A stretch of 64,000 nt of DNA from Loripinus fragilis (Eukaryota > Mollusca > Bivalvia > Lucinida > Lucinidae), in contig OZ026525.1 in assembly GCA_964019695.1 (NCBI GenBank), positions 68,121,753-68,185,752 of the forward strand. The letters run 5' to 3'. Below are positions 51,973 through 64,000 of this stretch, piece after piece (position 1 is the stretch's first letter; each line of letters opens with the position of its first letter). Made by a program: the position numbers and the translations under genes. The notes below the pieces were generated by a model, which was not told the origin of the DNA, did not search any database, and was given only the letters and a program-made list of their open reading frames with translations.

Positions 51973-52504
51973 AAAATATTCATTTTACTGAAAACCCCAA
52001 ACAATATTGAAATTCAAGAACTTAAACCCCCAAAAATGTGAAAATATCAGAGTACCCCCACCCTCCCCACCATTCTCCTTTGATACATTGACAAACCTTC
52101 GATATGTTGAGCGGAAAAAATATCGAAAATGGGCTCGAGAAAATAGGATTCTAAGAAACCTTAATTGTAAATTTAGTGGGCTATTGAAATAATTGGAATA
52201 ATGAAAAGAAGGGTTATTCATATAATTTGGTGTTAAAGACCATACGTTACAGTTACAAGCGAAAGTATTTGCACGAAGTATTGTTCAAGCTTGCCCAGGA
52301 AAAAGTTTGGTTAGGTGAACTAACCATCTCGCCATGACCATAGCTGTTGACTTGGGACTTATAGCAACAAAAACAATTAAACAAAATATAATGGCATAGC
52401 TGAAAGCATGCCTATAATGCCTCACGATCCTCCGTATTCACGTATTTAGAAAGTACCCACCTCCCAGAACATCGGAAAAATACCGATAATTGACGGAGCA
52501 TAAA
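49755..52504 (+). repeat. About 1.3-kb tandem macro-repeat, units 1, 2 and start of 3
   Basis: Unit starts (CCTATAATGCCCC-type) fall near 49768, 51110 and 52410. Each full unit holds ACCGATAATTGACGGAGCAT, a CTGTTGTTGTTG tract, TTGGACCCGACACCTACTG, long G and C runs, and a partial family 2 SINE (50930-51078; 52243-52382). Only short frames are present. Unit 3 resumes at 57943. Confidence 0.82.
50321..50342 (+). repeat. Poly-G run
   Basis: At least 22 consecutive G. Matching mixed G run at about 51683-51708 in the next macro-repeat unit, and C runs at 50591-50602, 51156-51170 and 51940-51958. Confidence 0.95.
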
Positions 52505-52505
52505 T

Positions 52506-55500
52506 CACGCTTAGGGATGTCTGTTACAACGAAAGGTGATTCTGGACGACAGTACGTTACGGGTTCCAGACGAAATGTTTCTAAATATAGGTTTGTGCTA
52601 TTGAATGTGTATCGTTTTCGGGAGACTTAAGACACAATAAACCGCAAGCATCTTATTTTGTCTTTGTATATTTGTCCACGACACTTATCTAAACTTAATC
52701 ACTCATATAGAGCATGCAACTGTATCCAGTTAACGCGTATATGATACATTATTATCACGCTTAGGGATGTCAGTTACAACGCAAGGTGGTTCTGGACGAC
52801 AGTACGTTACGGGTTCCTGACGAAATATTTCTAAATATAGGTTTGTGCTATTGAATGCGTATCGTTTTCGGGAGACTTAAGACACAATAAACCGCAAGCA
52901 TCTTATTTTGTCTTTGTGTATTTGTCCACGACCCTTATCTAAACTTAATAAATCCTGTAGACCATGGCAACTATATCCAGTTAACGCGTATATGATACAT
53001 TATCATTCTTGAAACTGTATTTTACTACTACACATGTCCTCATATCCTTATTTAGTACTTTCACTTTCGTGTTCTTTGAACAATTTATGACCTGATGTGA
53101 TTAGACATTGTATTGTTCATCACATAGACCAAGAAAGAACTTTCTTATAATTCTGCTTACTTTAGACGAACGCATTTTTAAAACCAAAACGAATGTACTG
53201 CAGTCTTTTTTCCATGTTACAGATTTGTAACGACTGCAAATAGTTTGTTACAGGTTATTGTCGACAGCGTCGCAGGTGGAGACGACAGTGATGGATTTAT
53301 TAAAAAATATCTTACACCGAAGAATCTTCTGTTTTGACAGAGAGTGAAATATCATTTCATGAGAATACGAATATGTCCAATATTCAGATTATGTACTGCG
53401 CGCACGACTTGACATCGTGGCCTTGTGCTTAGCGTGTCAGACTTTGGAACCAGAGGACCAGGGCCGATTCCAGGGTGGGCACATATAACAAATTGGTTTT
53501 TTTTCTTTTACTTTTTTCCTCTTGTAATGCAACATTACTTCATACAAGAAATATGGAATTATATAAATGATAAAAATTACACTCCTTAAATTTTTAAATT
53601 GAGTTATCCTCGAAATTTGTGGGGGTGGGAACTTTGGCCCTCCTGCAAGATAATTAGTCTGGTGACCCCATTTTTTTCTTTTTTTAAATGTCAAATGATA
53701 CTCCATGAAATAATAACCAAAAAAAGAGTTTTAATGTCAGATTTTTTTTATTTATAATTTACTCCAAAAATCGAAACCGTTTTATGGAGGAATAAACAAA
53801 ATATATCATGCAGTATCTTGACATGGCTTGGGAAAACAAAAATATTTTCACATTTTCTAGAAAGCTTGAGGTCATGAGCAACAATTAAAATTAAAACAAA
53901 GAGGTTGGATGGCGATTACAAATATTTTAGCTTAATATTAAGGACTTAGATTTTTTTCAGAAAATTTGTAAAATGCTGAAAACTTCCATGTGAGATTATG
54001 AAAAATTGTGTGTGGTGACATATCCTTTTCATTTCATTAATTGACAGTTCATACATAAAACAAACTGTATGCAAACAATTAAAAAGATTTTAATGTGGGA
54101 AGTATTACCCGCAATCGCCCTTAATAAGCTCCAGGTCTGACAAAGTGCAAGTCACATATCATACATGGTCGAATAAAATAACGTTTTAAGCGTACCACAG
54201 CTAAAGGATCCGAGGTGAGCTTATAGTTTACAAACGACTCCAGCCTCCATCCATCTGTCTGTTCGTCAACATTTTCAAACATCTCCTTTGAAACCACAAT
54301 GTCAATCGAATTTCATATGGAGACTCCTTAGGATGGAGGGACGAAAGTTATTCGAATGATCTTAAAATGCATTTAAGCCCCCACCCCCGTTGCTTAGGCT
54401 GCTGTCCGTTCTGAGGCGGTGATTCTCTTGTTGTTGACCTATCGTTCAATGTACTTCTCATTATGGGGGTTCTGTATTTGTCTTTGTTTTGGTATGCATT
54501 ACTTTGCGCCTTTCCTAGTTTTGCAGTCACCTTGAAGAGGAAGAGAGAGCTGGTAGCTTTGCTTTTATTGCCTTACGGATATCTTGTTACTGTAAATGTT
54601 CAGTGTCTTTTCCTCATGATGTAGTGGGTTGGTCTGGAGTTTATGATTGTTGTATTTCCTGATCATACTCACTAACTTCTTGGTCTTGTGACCAAGATGC
54701 CGCCATGCTCAAATAAGTAAAACTCCGTTTAAATATTCTCTGGAACCAGAAGACTAAAATGCCACCAAGCCCATATATGGTATTAACCTTTAAATTCTTC
54801 TGATTACCTGGTGCTTGGTATGCACATTCTATGGGAGGTCGCACAATGCTGATCTACTTCTTCAGGCGTTGAATAGGCTTCAGAACAGTATTTACATCTA
54901 CTCAAGTGTTTATGAAAGAAAGAAAAATGTCGTCTCACATCTGTTACAAAAAAACTGACGTCGTCTATTGCCTGTTACACAGTCGTCTCTAACCAGCAAC
55001 ATCAGAAAAATGAAATTTTGAGGTTTTCAGTTTTCTTTTAAGAAGGACAGGTTAAAATTGACCGAAAAATCATGTGAGATCTATTGACTGACCATTTGTG
55101 CTTATTTCATGATGAGAACGCAAGTAATTAATCATAAATTACACATTTCTGAAGTTTCTTTTCCAGACCAGAGTTTTACAATATAACTACAAACATCTAT
55201 GGTGTTTGCACTTCTAATGTCAAACTTACAAACACTAATATGACAGGAATTATTTAAAATAGCCAAACACACTATATTATCATTTTCTGCGACGTCTGTG
55301 TGTGTTGTCCCTTTCCACTGTCGTCCAAAACCCTAAATCTGTCATCTTAAACCCGTTACCTGTCGTCCAGCACAGGTAAGCAGTCGTCATGGGCCCGTAA
55401 CGAATTGTCTTCCAGAACCACCTTGCGTTGTAACTGACATCCCTAAGCGTGATTATTCTTGAAACTGTATTTTACTACTAAACATGCCCTCATATCCTTA

Positions 55501-57942
55501 TTTAGTACTTTCACTTTCATTTTCTTTGAACATTTAATGACTTGATGTGATTAAACATTGCATTGTCCATCACATAGACCAAGAAAGAACGTTCTTATAA
55601 GTCTACTTACTTTAGACGAACGCGTTTTTAAAACCAAAACGAATGTACTGCAGTCATTTTTCCATGTTACAGATGTGTAACGACTGCAAAAATTTTGTTA
55701 CAGGTTATTGTCGACAGTGTAGCAGGTGGAGACGACAGTGATGGATTTATTAAATATATCTTTCACCGAAGAATCTTCTGTTTTGACCAAGGGTGAAATG
55801 TCATTTACCCTGTTTGAGAATACGAATATGGCCAAAACTCAGATTATGTACAGTTATTTTGAGACGCGCATGACTTGACATCGTGGGCTTGTGCTTAGCG
55901 TGTCAGACTTTGGAACCAGAGGACCAGGGTCGATTCAAGGGTGGGCACTTATAACATTTTTTTTTCTTTTTTTCTTTTTTTCCTCTTGTAATGCAAAATT
56001 ACTTCATACAAGAAATATGGAATTATACAAATGACAAAAATTACACTCCTTAAATTTTTAAATTGAATTATCCTCAAAATTTGTGGGGTAGGGGATTACT
56101 TAGGCCCTCCTGCAAGATAATTAGTCTGGTGACCCCATTTTTTATGTTTTTCCTAAATGTCAAATGATAGTCCATGAAATAATAACAATAAATAAGATTT
56201 TTAATGTCATATTTTTTATATATAATTTACTCCAAAACTCAAAATCCTTTTATGGGGGAATAACCAAAACATATCATGCAGTATCTTGACATGTCTTGGG
56301 AAAACAAATATATTTTCACATTTTCTAGAAAGCTTGAGGTCATGAGCAATTATTAAAACAAAGAAGCTGGATGGCGATTACAAATATTTTAGCTTAATAT
56401 AAAGGACTTGGATTTTTCAGAAAATTTGTGAAATGCTGAAAACTTCCATGTGATATTATGAAAAATTGAGTGTGGTGACATATCCTTTTTATTTCATAAA
56501 TTGACAGTCCATACATAAAGCAAACTGTATGCAAACAATTAAAAAGATTTTAATGTGGGAAGTTTTACCCGCAATTGCCCTTAATAAGCTCCGTGTAAGT
56601 CACATATCGTACATGGTTGAGTAAAATAACGTTTTGAGCGTACCAAAGCTGAAGGCTCAGAGGTGAGCTAATAGTATACAAATGCCTTCAACCTCCATTC
56701 GTCTGTCTGTTCGTCAACATTTTCAAACATCTCCTTTGAAACCACAATGTCAATCGAATTTCATATGGAGACTCCTTAGGATGGAGGGGTGAAAGTTATT
56801 TGAATGATCTTAAAATGCATCTAAGCTCCCACCCCCGTTGCTTAGGCTGTTGTCTGTTCTGAGGCGGTGATTCTCTTGTTGTTGATCTATTGTTTAATGT
56901 ACTTCTCATTATGGGGGTTCTGTGTTTGTCTTTGTTTTAGTATGCATTACTTTGCGCCCTTCCAAGTTTTGCAATCATCTTGAAGAGAAAGAGAGAGAGC
57001 TGGTAGCTTTGCTTTTATTGTCTTACGGATATCTTGTTACTGTAAAAATTTAGTGGCTTTTCCTCATGATGTAGTGGGTTGGTCGGGAGTTTATAATTGT
57101 TGTATTTCCTGATCATACTCACTAACTTCTTGGTCTTGTGACCAAGATGCCACCATGCTCAAATAAGGTAAAACCCCTTTTAAATATTCTCTGGAACCAG
57201 AAGACTAAAATGCCACCAATCCCATATACGGTATTAACCTTTAAATTCTTCTGATTACCTTGGTATGCACATTCAATGGGAGGTCGCACAATGCTGAACT
57301 ACTTGTTCAGGCGTTGAATAGGCTTGGTCGCACAATGCTGAACTACTTGTTCAGGCGTTGAATAGGCTTCAGAGCAGTATTAATATCTACTCAAGTGTTC
57401 ATGAAAGGAAGAAAAATGTCGTCTCACATCTGTTACAAAAAAACTGACGTCGTCTATTGCCTGTTACACAGTCGTCTCTAACCAGTAACATTAGAAAAAA
57501 ATGAAATTTTGAGATTTTCAGTTTTCCTTTAAGAAGGACATGTTACAATTGACTGAAAAATCATGTGAGATCTATTGTCTGACCATTTATGCTTATTTCA
57601 TAATGAGAACGCAAGTAATTAATCACAAATTACACATTTCTGAAGTTTCTTTTCCAGACCAGAGTTTTACAATTTAACTACAAATATTTATGGTGTTTGT
57701 ACTTCTAATGTCAAACTTACAAACACTATTATGACAGGAATTATTTAAAATAGCCAAACACACTATATTATCATTTTCTGCGACGTCTGTGTGTGTTGCC
57801 CCTCTCCGCTGTCGTCCAAAACCCCAAATCTGTCATCTAAAACCCGTTACCTGTCGTCCAGCACAGGTAAGCAGTCGTCATGGGCCCGTAACGAATTGTC
57901 GTCCAGAACCACCTTGCGTTGTAACTGACATCCCTAAGCGTG
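52506..57942. mobile_element. TIR element with duplicated left end and duplicated body
   Basis: The left terminus CACGCTTAGGGATGTC occurs at 52506 and again at 52756 (250-bp direct repeat). The body follows twice, 53005-55451 and 55452-57942 (about 85-95 percent alike by eye), and each ends with the inverted terminus GACATCCCTAAGCGTG. Termini match for about 58 bp. Subterminal words GTCGTC with TGTTAC or CCCGTTAC recur. Flanks show AAAT on both sides. A CACTA/Chapaev-like origin is possible from CAC ends (inference). No transposase frame seen. Confidence 0.8.
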
Positions 57943-58365
57943 AAATTAACTGCGGTTGCAAACGATATTACAACCTTATTAAGGGAAATTAATTATTGTA
58001 GAGAAGGAGGATAACGGACAGCTAATTAAAACTATTTTCTTTACGTTGAATAATTAATGCGATTAACGCTCATGATTTGTGGGAGAAGAAGGGGGGTGTA
58101 GATGCAAGAGCCAGATAACGTGTTACTATAAAACAATTATGACGGGGTGTGCGGGCAGGACCTTGAAGACCCCCCTATTCATATAAAGACCAAGCCCGAA
58201 AACCACACCTGTTCATATACATTTAATATGACAAAAAATACCCCATTGGTATAATTTGCCGAGAGGCAACAAATCAAAATACGGTTAAGATTTATGGCAC
58301 CTGTTGTTGTCGTTGTTGTTGTTGGTAGATTCCTCCACTGTCTGGAGAACATTTCTGATATGTCA
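57943..58365 (+). repeat. Continuation of macro-repeat unit 3
   Basis: Resumes with ATTAACTGCGGTTGCAAACG, as in units 1 and 2, and runs to GTTGGTAGATTCCTCCACTG. Confidence 0.8.
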
Positions 58366-58530
58366 AACATCAGAAAGCGGGCAAAGATTAGGAATCGATA
58401 CGGTCAAGTACCACACCTGGCCCAGGATACCACATGGGAAAGTGACAAACACACAATTAGACATCACAAACGAGAGCCAAGAGGTCAGCCCTTTCCCAGC
58501 AGGTGACCACAAGGCATCAATAAACATACG
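58303..58530 (+). pseudogene. Two-frame coding remnant (RNRYGQ / ESQEVSPFPAGDHKASIN)
   Basis: One frame reads MSNIRKRAKIRNRYGQVPHL and the overlapping frame reads LDITNESQEVSPFPAGDHKA. Together they look like one ancestral frame broken by an indel. I recall similar repeated peptides in many marine invertebrate genomes but know no function. Confidence 0.45.
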
Positions 58531-58559
58531 CGCGTGAAAACATTACAAACACAAGGTAG

Positions 58560-61500
58560 AAAAGGCGATCATTGGGACGGATTTTACTATCCTACCCTCA
58601 CACTCATGATAGATTCTTATAGTATTCAAATATAAAGTAGAAAAAATACAAAACCTCATTATTTATATATAAGACATTAAATTTCAAGGGGATACAGCAA
58701 ATAAGTGAAAGACTTGCTTCAATCACCAAAAAACATATTGCACGACCCACAGGTGTGCACTATAATCACTGGTCCTGTGTAAGTGCGCCTCTCTGTCCGT
58801 CCGTTACCAGTTAGTGAAACTGCTCATAACTCTTGAACCACATGGTATATTCATTTGCATCAACTTTTACATACAGTAAAGCCTGTATAAAACGGCCACT
58901 CAAAAAAGACAAACTAAAGGTCTCATCGACACGTGGCGATCGATTTTGTCTTAGCAAATAGTGCGGACCATGATAAAAGCCGAATATCTGGGTCTTCACT
59001 GTTTGCCTTGCCAAAGTACCCGTTTATGGGTTTTCAGCCTTCAAAGGTTGAAGGCTCTGACCACATATTTTGTTTAATTCATTTCTGCTGAACACTTGTA
59101 CATTTGAAAACCTGATCACTGTTCTTTTGTCAACTTTTGTAAATCAAGTTTCGCTAAATAAAGGGCTTGGTTCAAACATATTTATTCATATTTACATTTA
59201 CTTTGTAATATACAAAATGCATTGTATCATACAATTATAATGGGATTCAGAAAAATAAATAGCTTTTTGGAAGCTATGGGTATGCGTAGCATTTTCAGTT
59301 TGTAAACATTTTGGTCTTTAATTTAATGGAATTATGTTTATATAGCAGCCAGTAAAATATCAATTTATGCTCTCTAAATGATAGGTTTATTCAATGTGAC
59401 ATAACCCGCAAGTCTAAAATCGAGACTAAAGTTTAACATTTAGTTTCCAATTTTCAATATTCTTGCTAGTCTTTGTAGCTGAGCAGGCCGGATTGAGCCT
59501 TACATGATCAGAAACCCAGAAGACAGATTTTGTCACGGCGAGGCACGTTCTGCTGTTCACGGCTGTTCAAATCTGGGCAGCCAAGATTCAGGCACCCCTT
59601 TGTGGTGAGCTCTTTTGCGAACGAGACGGGTCACTGACTCAGTTTTCAAATTAGATTCCTTGGTCTGATATTCGTGTCTGGGCATACATGTATCTCGCGT
59701 ACCGTTTGAACCTGTTTCGTGGATGTACCTCCGGAAAATGACGTATCGCAGACGTATTCCTGGACTCGCACAGGCTCATTTTTGTTAAATTGCAAACATT
59801 GGTCCGAAATCCGTATCCAGGCCATATCTCTCCTAAATGCAATTAAATTTTGCAGGTGGATTCACCTTAAAACGACAACTTGTCATAAAAATGAAAGGTC
59901 ACTCCCTCTTCTATTCTTGACATTCATCTGTGACTCCAAGTTCATACCTGCCATCGACATTTTAGCAATGTATTGTCCAGAAAGGTGTAGGGAAAATATT
60001 TCACAGCACTCAAATAGTTCATAATAGAACAACCTAAAAGGCAGCGTTCATTGACTTTCTTTTGTCATGAAATATCCAATCGCATGAAGCAGTTCGAACA
60101 GCGAAATGATGAAACTTCCTTCTTAAGAATACCATGGTGCCTTTTTAAGTGCCCAGTCATGAGAAATACGACATGGAACATTAATAAAAAAAATACTCTT
60201 TCTATCAACGAATCTTAAATTTAAAATAAAAAAAGTGGGAATACTTTTAGGAAACGGAAAATGAAATGTCGATGCAGTTCTTTATATAACCAGCACGTAG
60301 AGACTCTTTTGCCAGAAAAAAAGACAGAATGATAACAGGACCATATTTTGTTTTCTGGTCTATTTTTCGTGAATAGGCTTGGTAAAGTCTCCATTATTAT
60401 CCTCTGGTGTATTGATGGGCGGAGCAGATCTTGTTTATACAAGACAGAGAGTTTCAAGTAGATGTGACGAAACATATTATTAATAAGATTGTGAAGTATA
60501 TATCACTGGCATGATCAAATATTTATTCTAACACGAACTGTATATTTTCATTCTTTGGACTATAAATGCAAAGAAGCTCCTTGTATAGAATAAAGTCAAG
60601 TCAAGTGCTGTCAGCAATTTCTGAGCAATGTGGACTTGCTTGGACAGTGAGGTGTGATAGTGATTTATGAAACAACATCAAAATGAAACAGTGAGCGTAA
60701 ACAGTTGAAATGGTTTGGAGTCTTGTATATTTAACCAGTAAACACACATTTAAGCCAAACCTTTGCATGCCACTATTCCCTGTCCTGAAAAATATTGTCT
60801 GCTTTTTGCGTCTGCTACATATACTCAAGTGCACTTCAGACTACAATTTTCATAGAAGCTAATAATAAGAATCCTTATCAGACCGCTCCCTTGGCTTTCT
60901 AGCAGCATAAGCAGACGTGTTGAGCAGACGACAAAAGTCGTGGCTGTCGGGAAAGGGGTTGAACTAGCCACTGTTCTCATATCGGCTGGTCTTTGCTTTT
61001 AATAATTTTTACTCAATAGTTTTACCGTCATCCTCTAACCCTCACCCGTGAGATCGATCCCCAGACATTCTGATATTTTTCTTCCTTTTTCTTCTGTTGT
61101 TACATGCCAGTAGCAACACATTACGGAAAATATGAGTTGTTTTTGCTAAAATATTCTAGATTATTTTCTTCTCTGATAGACTGTTTTCAACATTTTTATA
61201 AACAGAAAATTGCAAAGATTATCTGGGATATTTAGAAACCAAGTCTTGAAAATATTGTTGTTATTGATAATTTTGATTTGACTATTTTTCAATTTGACTA
61301 TTTTTCAATTTAACATAGAGTTTGTGATTTTCAGATTATTCATCAGTTTTCTTCGTGTTCAATTCTCCCAATTCCATTGCAGCGATTGGGTAAACCAAAT
61401 AGAGGTGAAAAACAGGTCACATGATACATTTGTACATCCACAAAATAATATGGATTGTGTGATTTCGATTAGATCTATAGTAGCATATTATGGTTCATGG

Positions 61501-62700
61501 GTTGTCACATGGCATAGTGACTTTGATTAGAACTATAGAGCAGATTGTTTCAGCCCTGTGTCATTTTGGCTCTAGATCAATTTGGCCTTGGGTCATTTCG
61601 GCCTTATGTTTGCGGTAGGTTGATTGAAAAAGTTAGACATATACTTTACAACAGGACTATGGCCGTTGACTCATGTCAGAATTTCGTTAATATTTATCCT
61701 GCTCTTAGATATGAAATGCTAACAATTGTTCCCATTTTATTATTCATGAGGACATATGCTATGCTCTGCCAAGATTAGGACTTTATTTTCATTATTTGCT
61801 AAAAGAAAACTTAACCCATGCTTGCGCAGGCCCTTTTCTAGTTTTATATAAATGAGCAGATAGACCCAGCTTGAGTTTTAAAAACGAGTATACCCTAGAC
61901 TTAAAAATGCTTTCAAATTTTGACTATCATAAAAGCATTTTTATCATATGATGTCGCATCTGGGAGTGAAATAACGTCATGCAATAAAATCTTTAAACCA
62001 CTAAGGGGATAACTGTATTCAAAATTTTCATTTGAGGACCTATTTCGTCGGATATGCAGTCGGAAATTTAGCATTTCCTTGTCATACTCACTTGTTTCTG
62101 TTTTCATAGTTATGTTGATTCACAACTTTAACCTAGTTAGACAGGGAAGGCCCAGTTCCAGCAATTAAATGCTTTCAATTCAGTCTGTGAATCATTTCAT
62201 TTATAATAAATGAAATTGTGCAACTGAATTGGATACTAATGTAATCTATTGATAGGAGTTAAATATGGCATGTTTTACTATTATGAAGCATCGGTTCAGC
62301 ACATAGATGGTTGATCAATCATCTGATGGCCGCTTGTTTTGCCAATGCAAAGATGTAACCACAAATTTATGACACATATCTTTTATAATAAAATCAACAT
62401 CGTTGATGCCAAAACAGCGAACTAGCTTTTTTGAAGCCCTCTATCTTCACTCTTTGTACGCTGGATGAAGCTTTATGCGTTTGCTGTCCTCTGGTGAGTT
62501 TTCTTCCAAAATTACTTTATTTCAAAAACTTCTTTTCAGGAACACTTTCAGAGTGTCAAATGGTTTGAGTCCAAATTAGGACCGACGTTGAGTAGCATGG
62601 ATTGGTCTGTGATTGTGGTATTTTTTGTAATACTCACTCATGTTTTTATTAATCATTATATAAAATTGAGTAAGATTATATTAATCTTACACCGACTCCA
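58560..62700. other. Upstream intergenic stretch, no gene recognised
   Basis: Only fragments: a CAGTAAAGCC remnant at about 58875, a GAAGACAGATTTTGTC remnant near 59518, AATAAAGTCAAGTCAAG at 60590 (possible retroelement tail) and a half MITE at 62007. ORFs up to 101 codons show no family resemblance. Confidence 0.5.
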
Positions 62701-62719
62701 ATGCAAGACTGCGTCACTG

Positions 62720-63110
62720 TGATTCCAAAAGTAAGTGAGCATGACCAGGAAATGCCGCAATCACATACTGCATACCACTCCACGTCACTGTGAAGAATAA
62801 ACACAGAGTACTAACGGTCACAAAGGCGTTACAAAAATAGTAAGTGAGTATGATCAGGAAATACCACCATCACATACTGCAGACAACCCCGTGGCATCAG
62901 GAGGAAGAGCGGCACAAACAATCACGAGACACCAGGAAGACAAACTAAGCAAAGCAATCAGCTCTCTCTCTCTCTTTCCCATCAAGATGATGGCAAAACT
63001 AGAATGGACATAAAGGAACGTACAATAAAACATAGAAAAAATACAGACTACCGCAATGGGAGTAACAATAAACAACGAATCAAAAACAGAAACAACGCCC
63101 AAGAACGGAC
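62720..63110 (+). repeat. Dispersed [14 protein letters not shown] remnant, second copy
   Basis: AGTAAGTGAGTATGATCAGG and GACACCAGGAAGACAAACTA are shared with 13385-13610. A short CT tract is present. No intact frame. Confidence 0.6.
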
Positions 63111-63399
63111 AGCAGCCTAAGCCACTGGGGGAGGGAGCTGAAATGCATTTTACTGGTACAAAATCTTTGCCCTAGATTCTGCTGTTGCTGAAGTACAAGA
63201 AATGTTCAGATAGCATTGAGGCCTTCTAACTATTGCAATGTTTCATCATGGAGAAACACTCTGAAGAAAATCAGATGAAACAAAGAAAAGGGCTCAAGAC
63301 TCACAGATAGTCAGAGCTGAAGAAAACCTTAAGTTGAGCCACGGTGGGCCCAGCTACAGATAAGCATCAGCCACCGACCCACCGCTCAATTATTTTACC

Positions 63400-63960
63400 A
63401 TTCAAGCAGACATAATGATAGAAATTGTATATGACTTGGATAAGAATAAGTTTAGAACATTTACATCTAACCAGAACAATTACTAAATTGTCACGTTTAG
63501 ATAGAAACTATTATTTTAAATGTCCCTCTATCTATTTTTAGTACATATAAGGAAATATTGAAAAAAGTTTATATAAAGGTCTTGATAATCAGCAATAAAT
63601 TAATTCCCAAGATTAAAAGCACCAAAGCCTAGATACTTATAGGAAAATCAAGCACCAAAGGCTAGAGACTTATAGGAAAACATGCGAAAATATTCATTTT
63701 TCATGTCATGTTCATATGTTACAGCCTCTAACAAGTTCGCCTATCTTGTTGTTAAACTTGCAAAATCTTTAATTCTTTATAATATGAGCAAGACTATACT
63801 TTCATTCTTGGGGTAGTGTTGATTAATTGCTCATATAAGGCAATATATTTAAGATAGAAAAACAAACTTTAGTTTTTCTATAAGCCAAATGAGCGTGTTA
63901 GTACAACTATACTGAGCCAAAGCTCTAATGCAACTTCTATTTTCGTTTTATTTTGATAAT
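63400..63960 (+). repeat. Second partial copy of the 5-kb element interior
   Basis: GACATAATGATAGAAATTGT, AGGAAAACATGCGAAAA and GATAGAAAAACAAACTT follow the same order as 28790-29375. The copy runs to the window edge, so its ends are unseen. Confidence 0.6.
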
Positions 63961-64000
63961 ATATATGTCCGAACGAAAACCCTAGGTTGATTGAATCGCC

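Overview
This is a repeat-rich, AT-rich eukaryotic window that almost certainly comes from a bivalve mollusc, probably a heterodont clam. The lineage call rests on the style of the repeats: a pearl-like element with tandem cores and an ACGG-type tetranucleotide tail, several tRNA-derived SINEs, and dense foldback MITEs. No bacterial operons, rRNA, CRISPR arrays or intact tRNA genes are visible.

There is one recognisable cellular gene: a complete merlin (NF2) orthologue on the minus strand. Its coding exons run from the ATG at 49357 down to the stop at 9182. I could join 14 coding exons (111, 129, 207, 152, 76, 135, 75, 237, 132, 86, 109, 152, 160 and 51 nt, 1812 nt in all) with GT/AG borders and matching phases, giving a 603-residue protein. 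It has an N-terminal FERM domain (exons 1-8), a central coiled coil (exons 8-11) and a merlin-type tail ending in SRVAFFEDL. Exon sizes match human NF2 closely; some vertebrate exon pairs are single exons here.

Layout: 1-9181 is 3' flank or 3' UTR filled with MITEs and SINEs. 9182-49357 is the gene, whose introns hold a pearl-like element (10331-11765), a 5-kb terminal-inverted-repeat element with a decayed coding remnant (about 24827-29806), a Tigger/pogo-like element (34951-35965), nested hAT-like and TA-type elements in intron 1 and intron 2, and a LINE 3' end (46606-47949). Upstream of the gene (49400-58400) lies a roughly 1.3-kb tandem macro-repeat, interrupted by an internally duplicated element with terminal inverted repeats (52506-57942). 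The rest, to 64000, shows no recognisable gene.

The most unusual signal is local duplication at the exons of this one gene. The 3' end and splice donor of exon 5 is repeated on a 79-bp period. The 3' end of exon 8 is duplicated. Exon 9 has a full-length decayed copy. Exon 11 exists in three near-identical copies on a 149-bp period that includes a MITE end. In addition, three CAGGG-ended (hAT-like) insertions have target-site duplications that overlap positions -1 to +10 of splice donors or donor copies, and several other MITEs sit within 10-35 bp of exon borders. I did not find a new multi-gene system.
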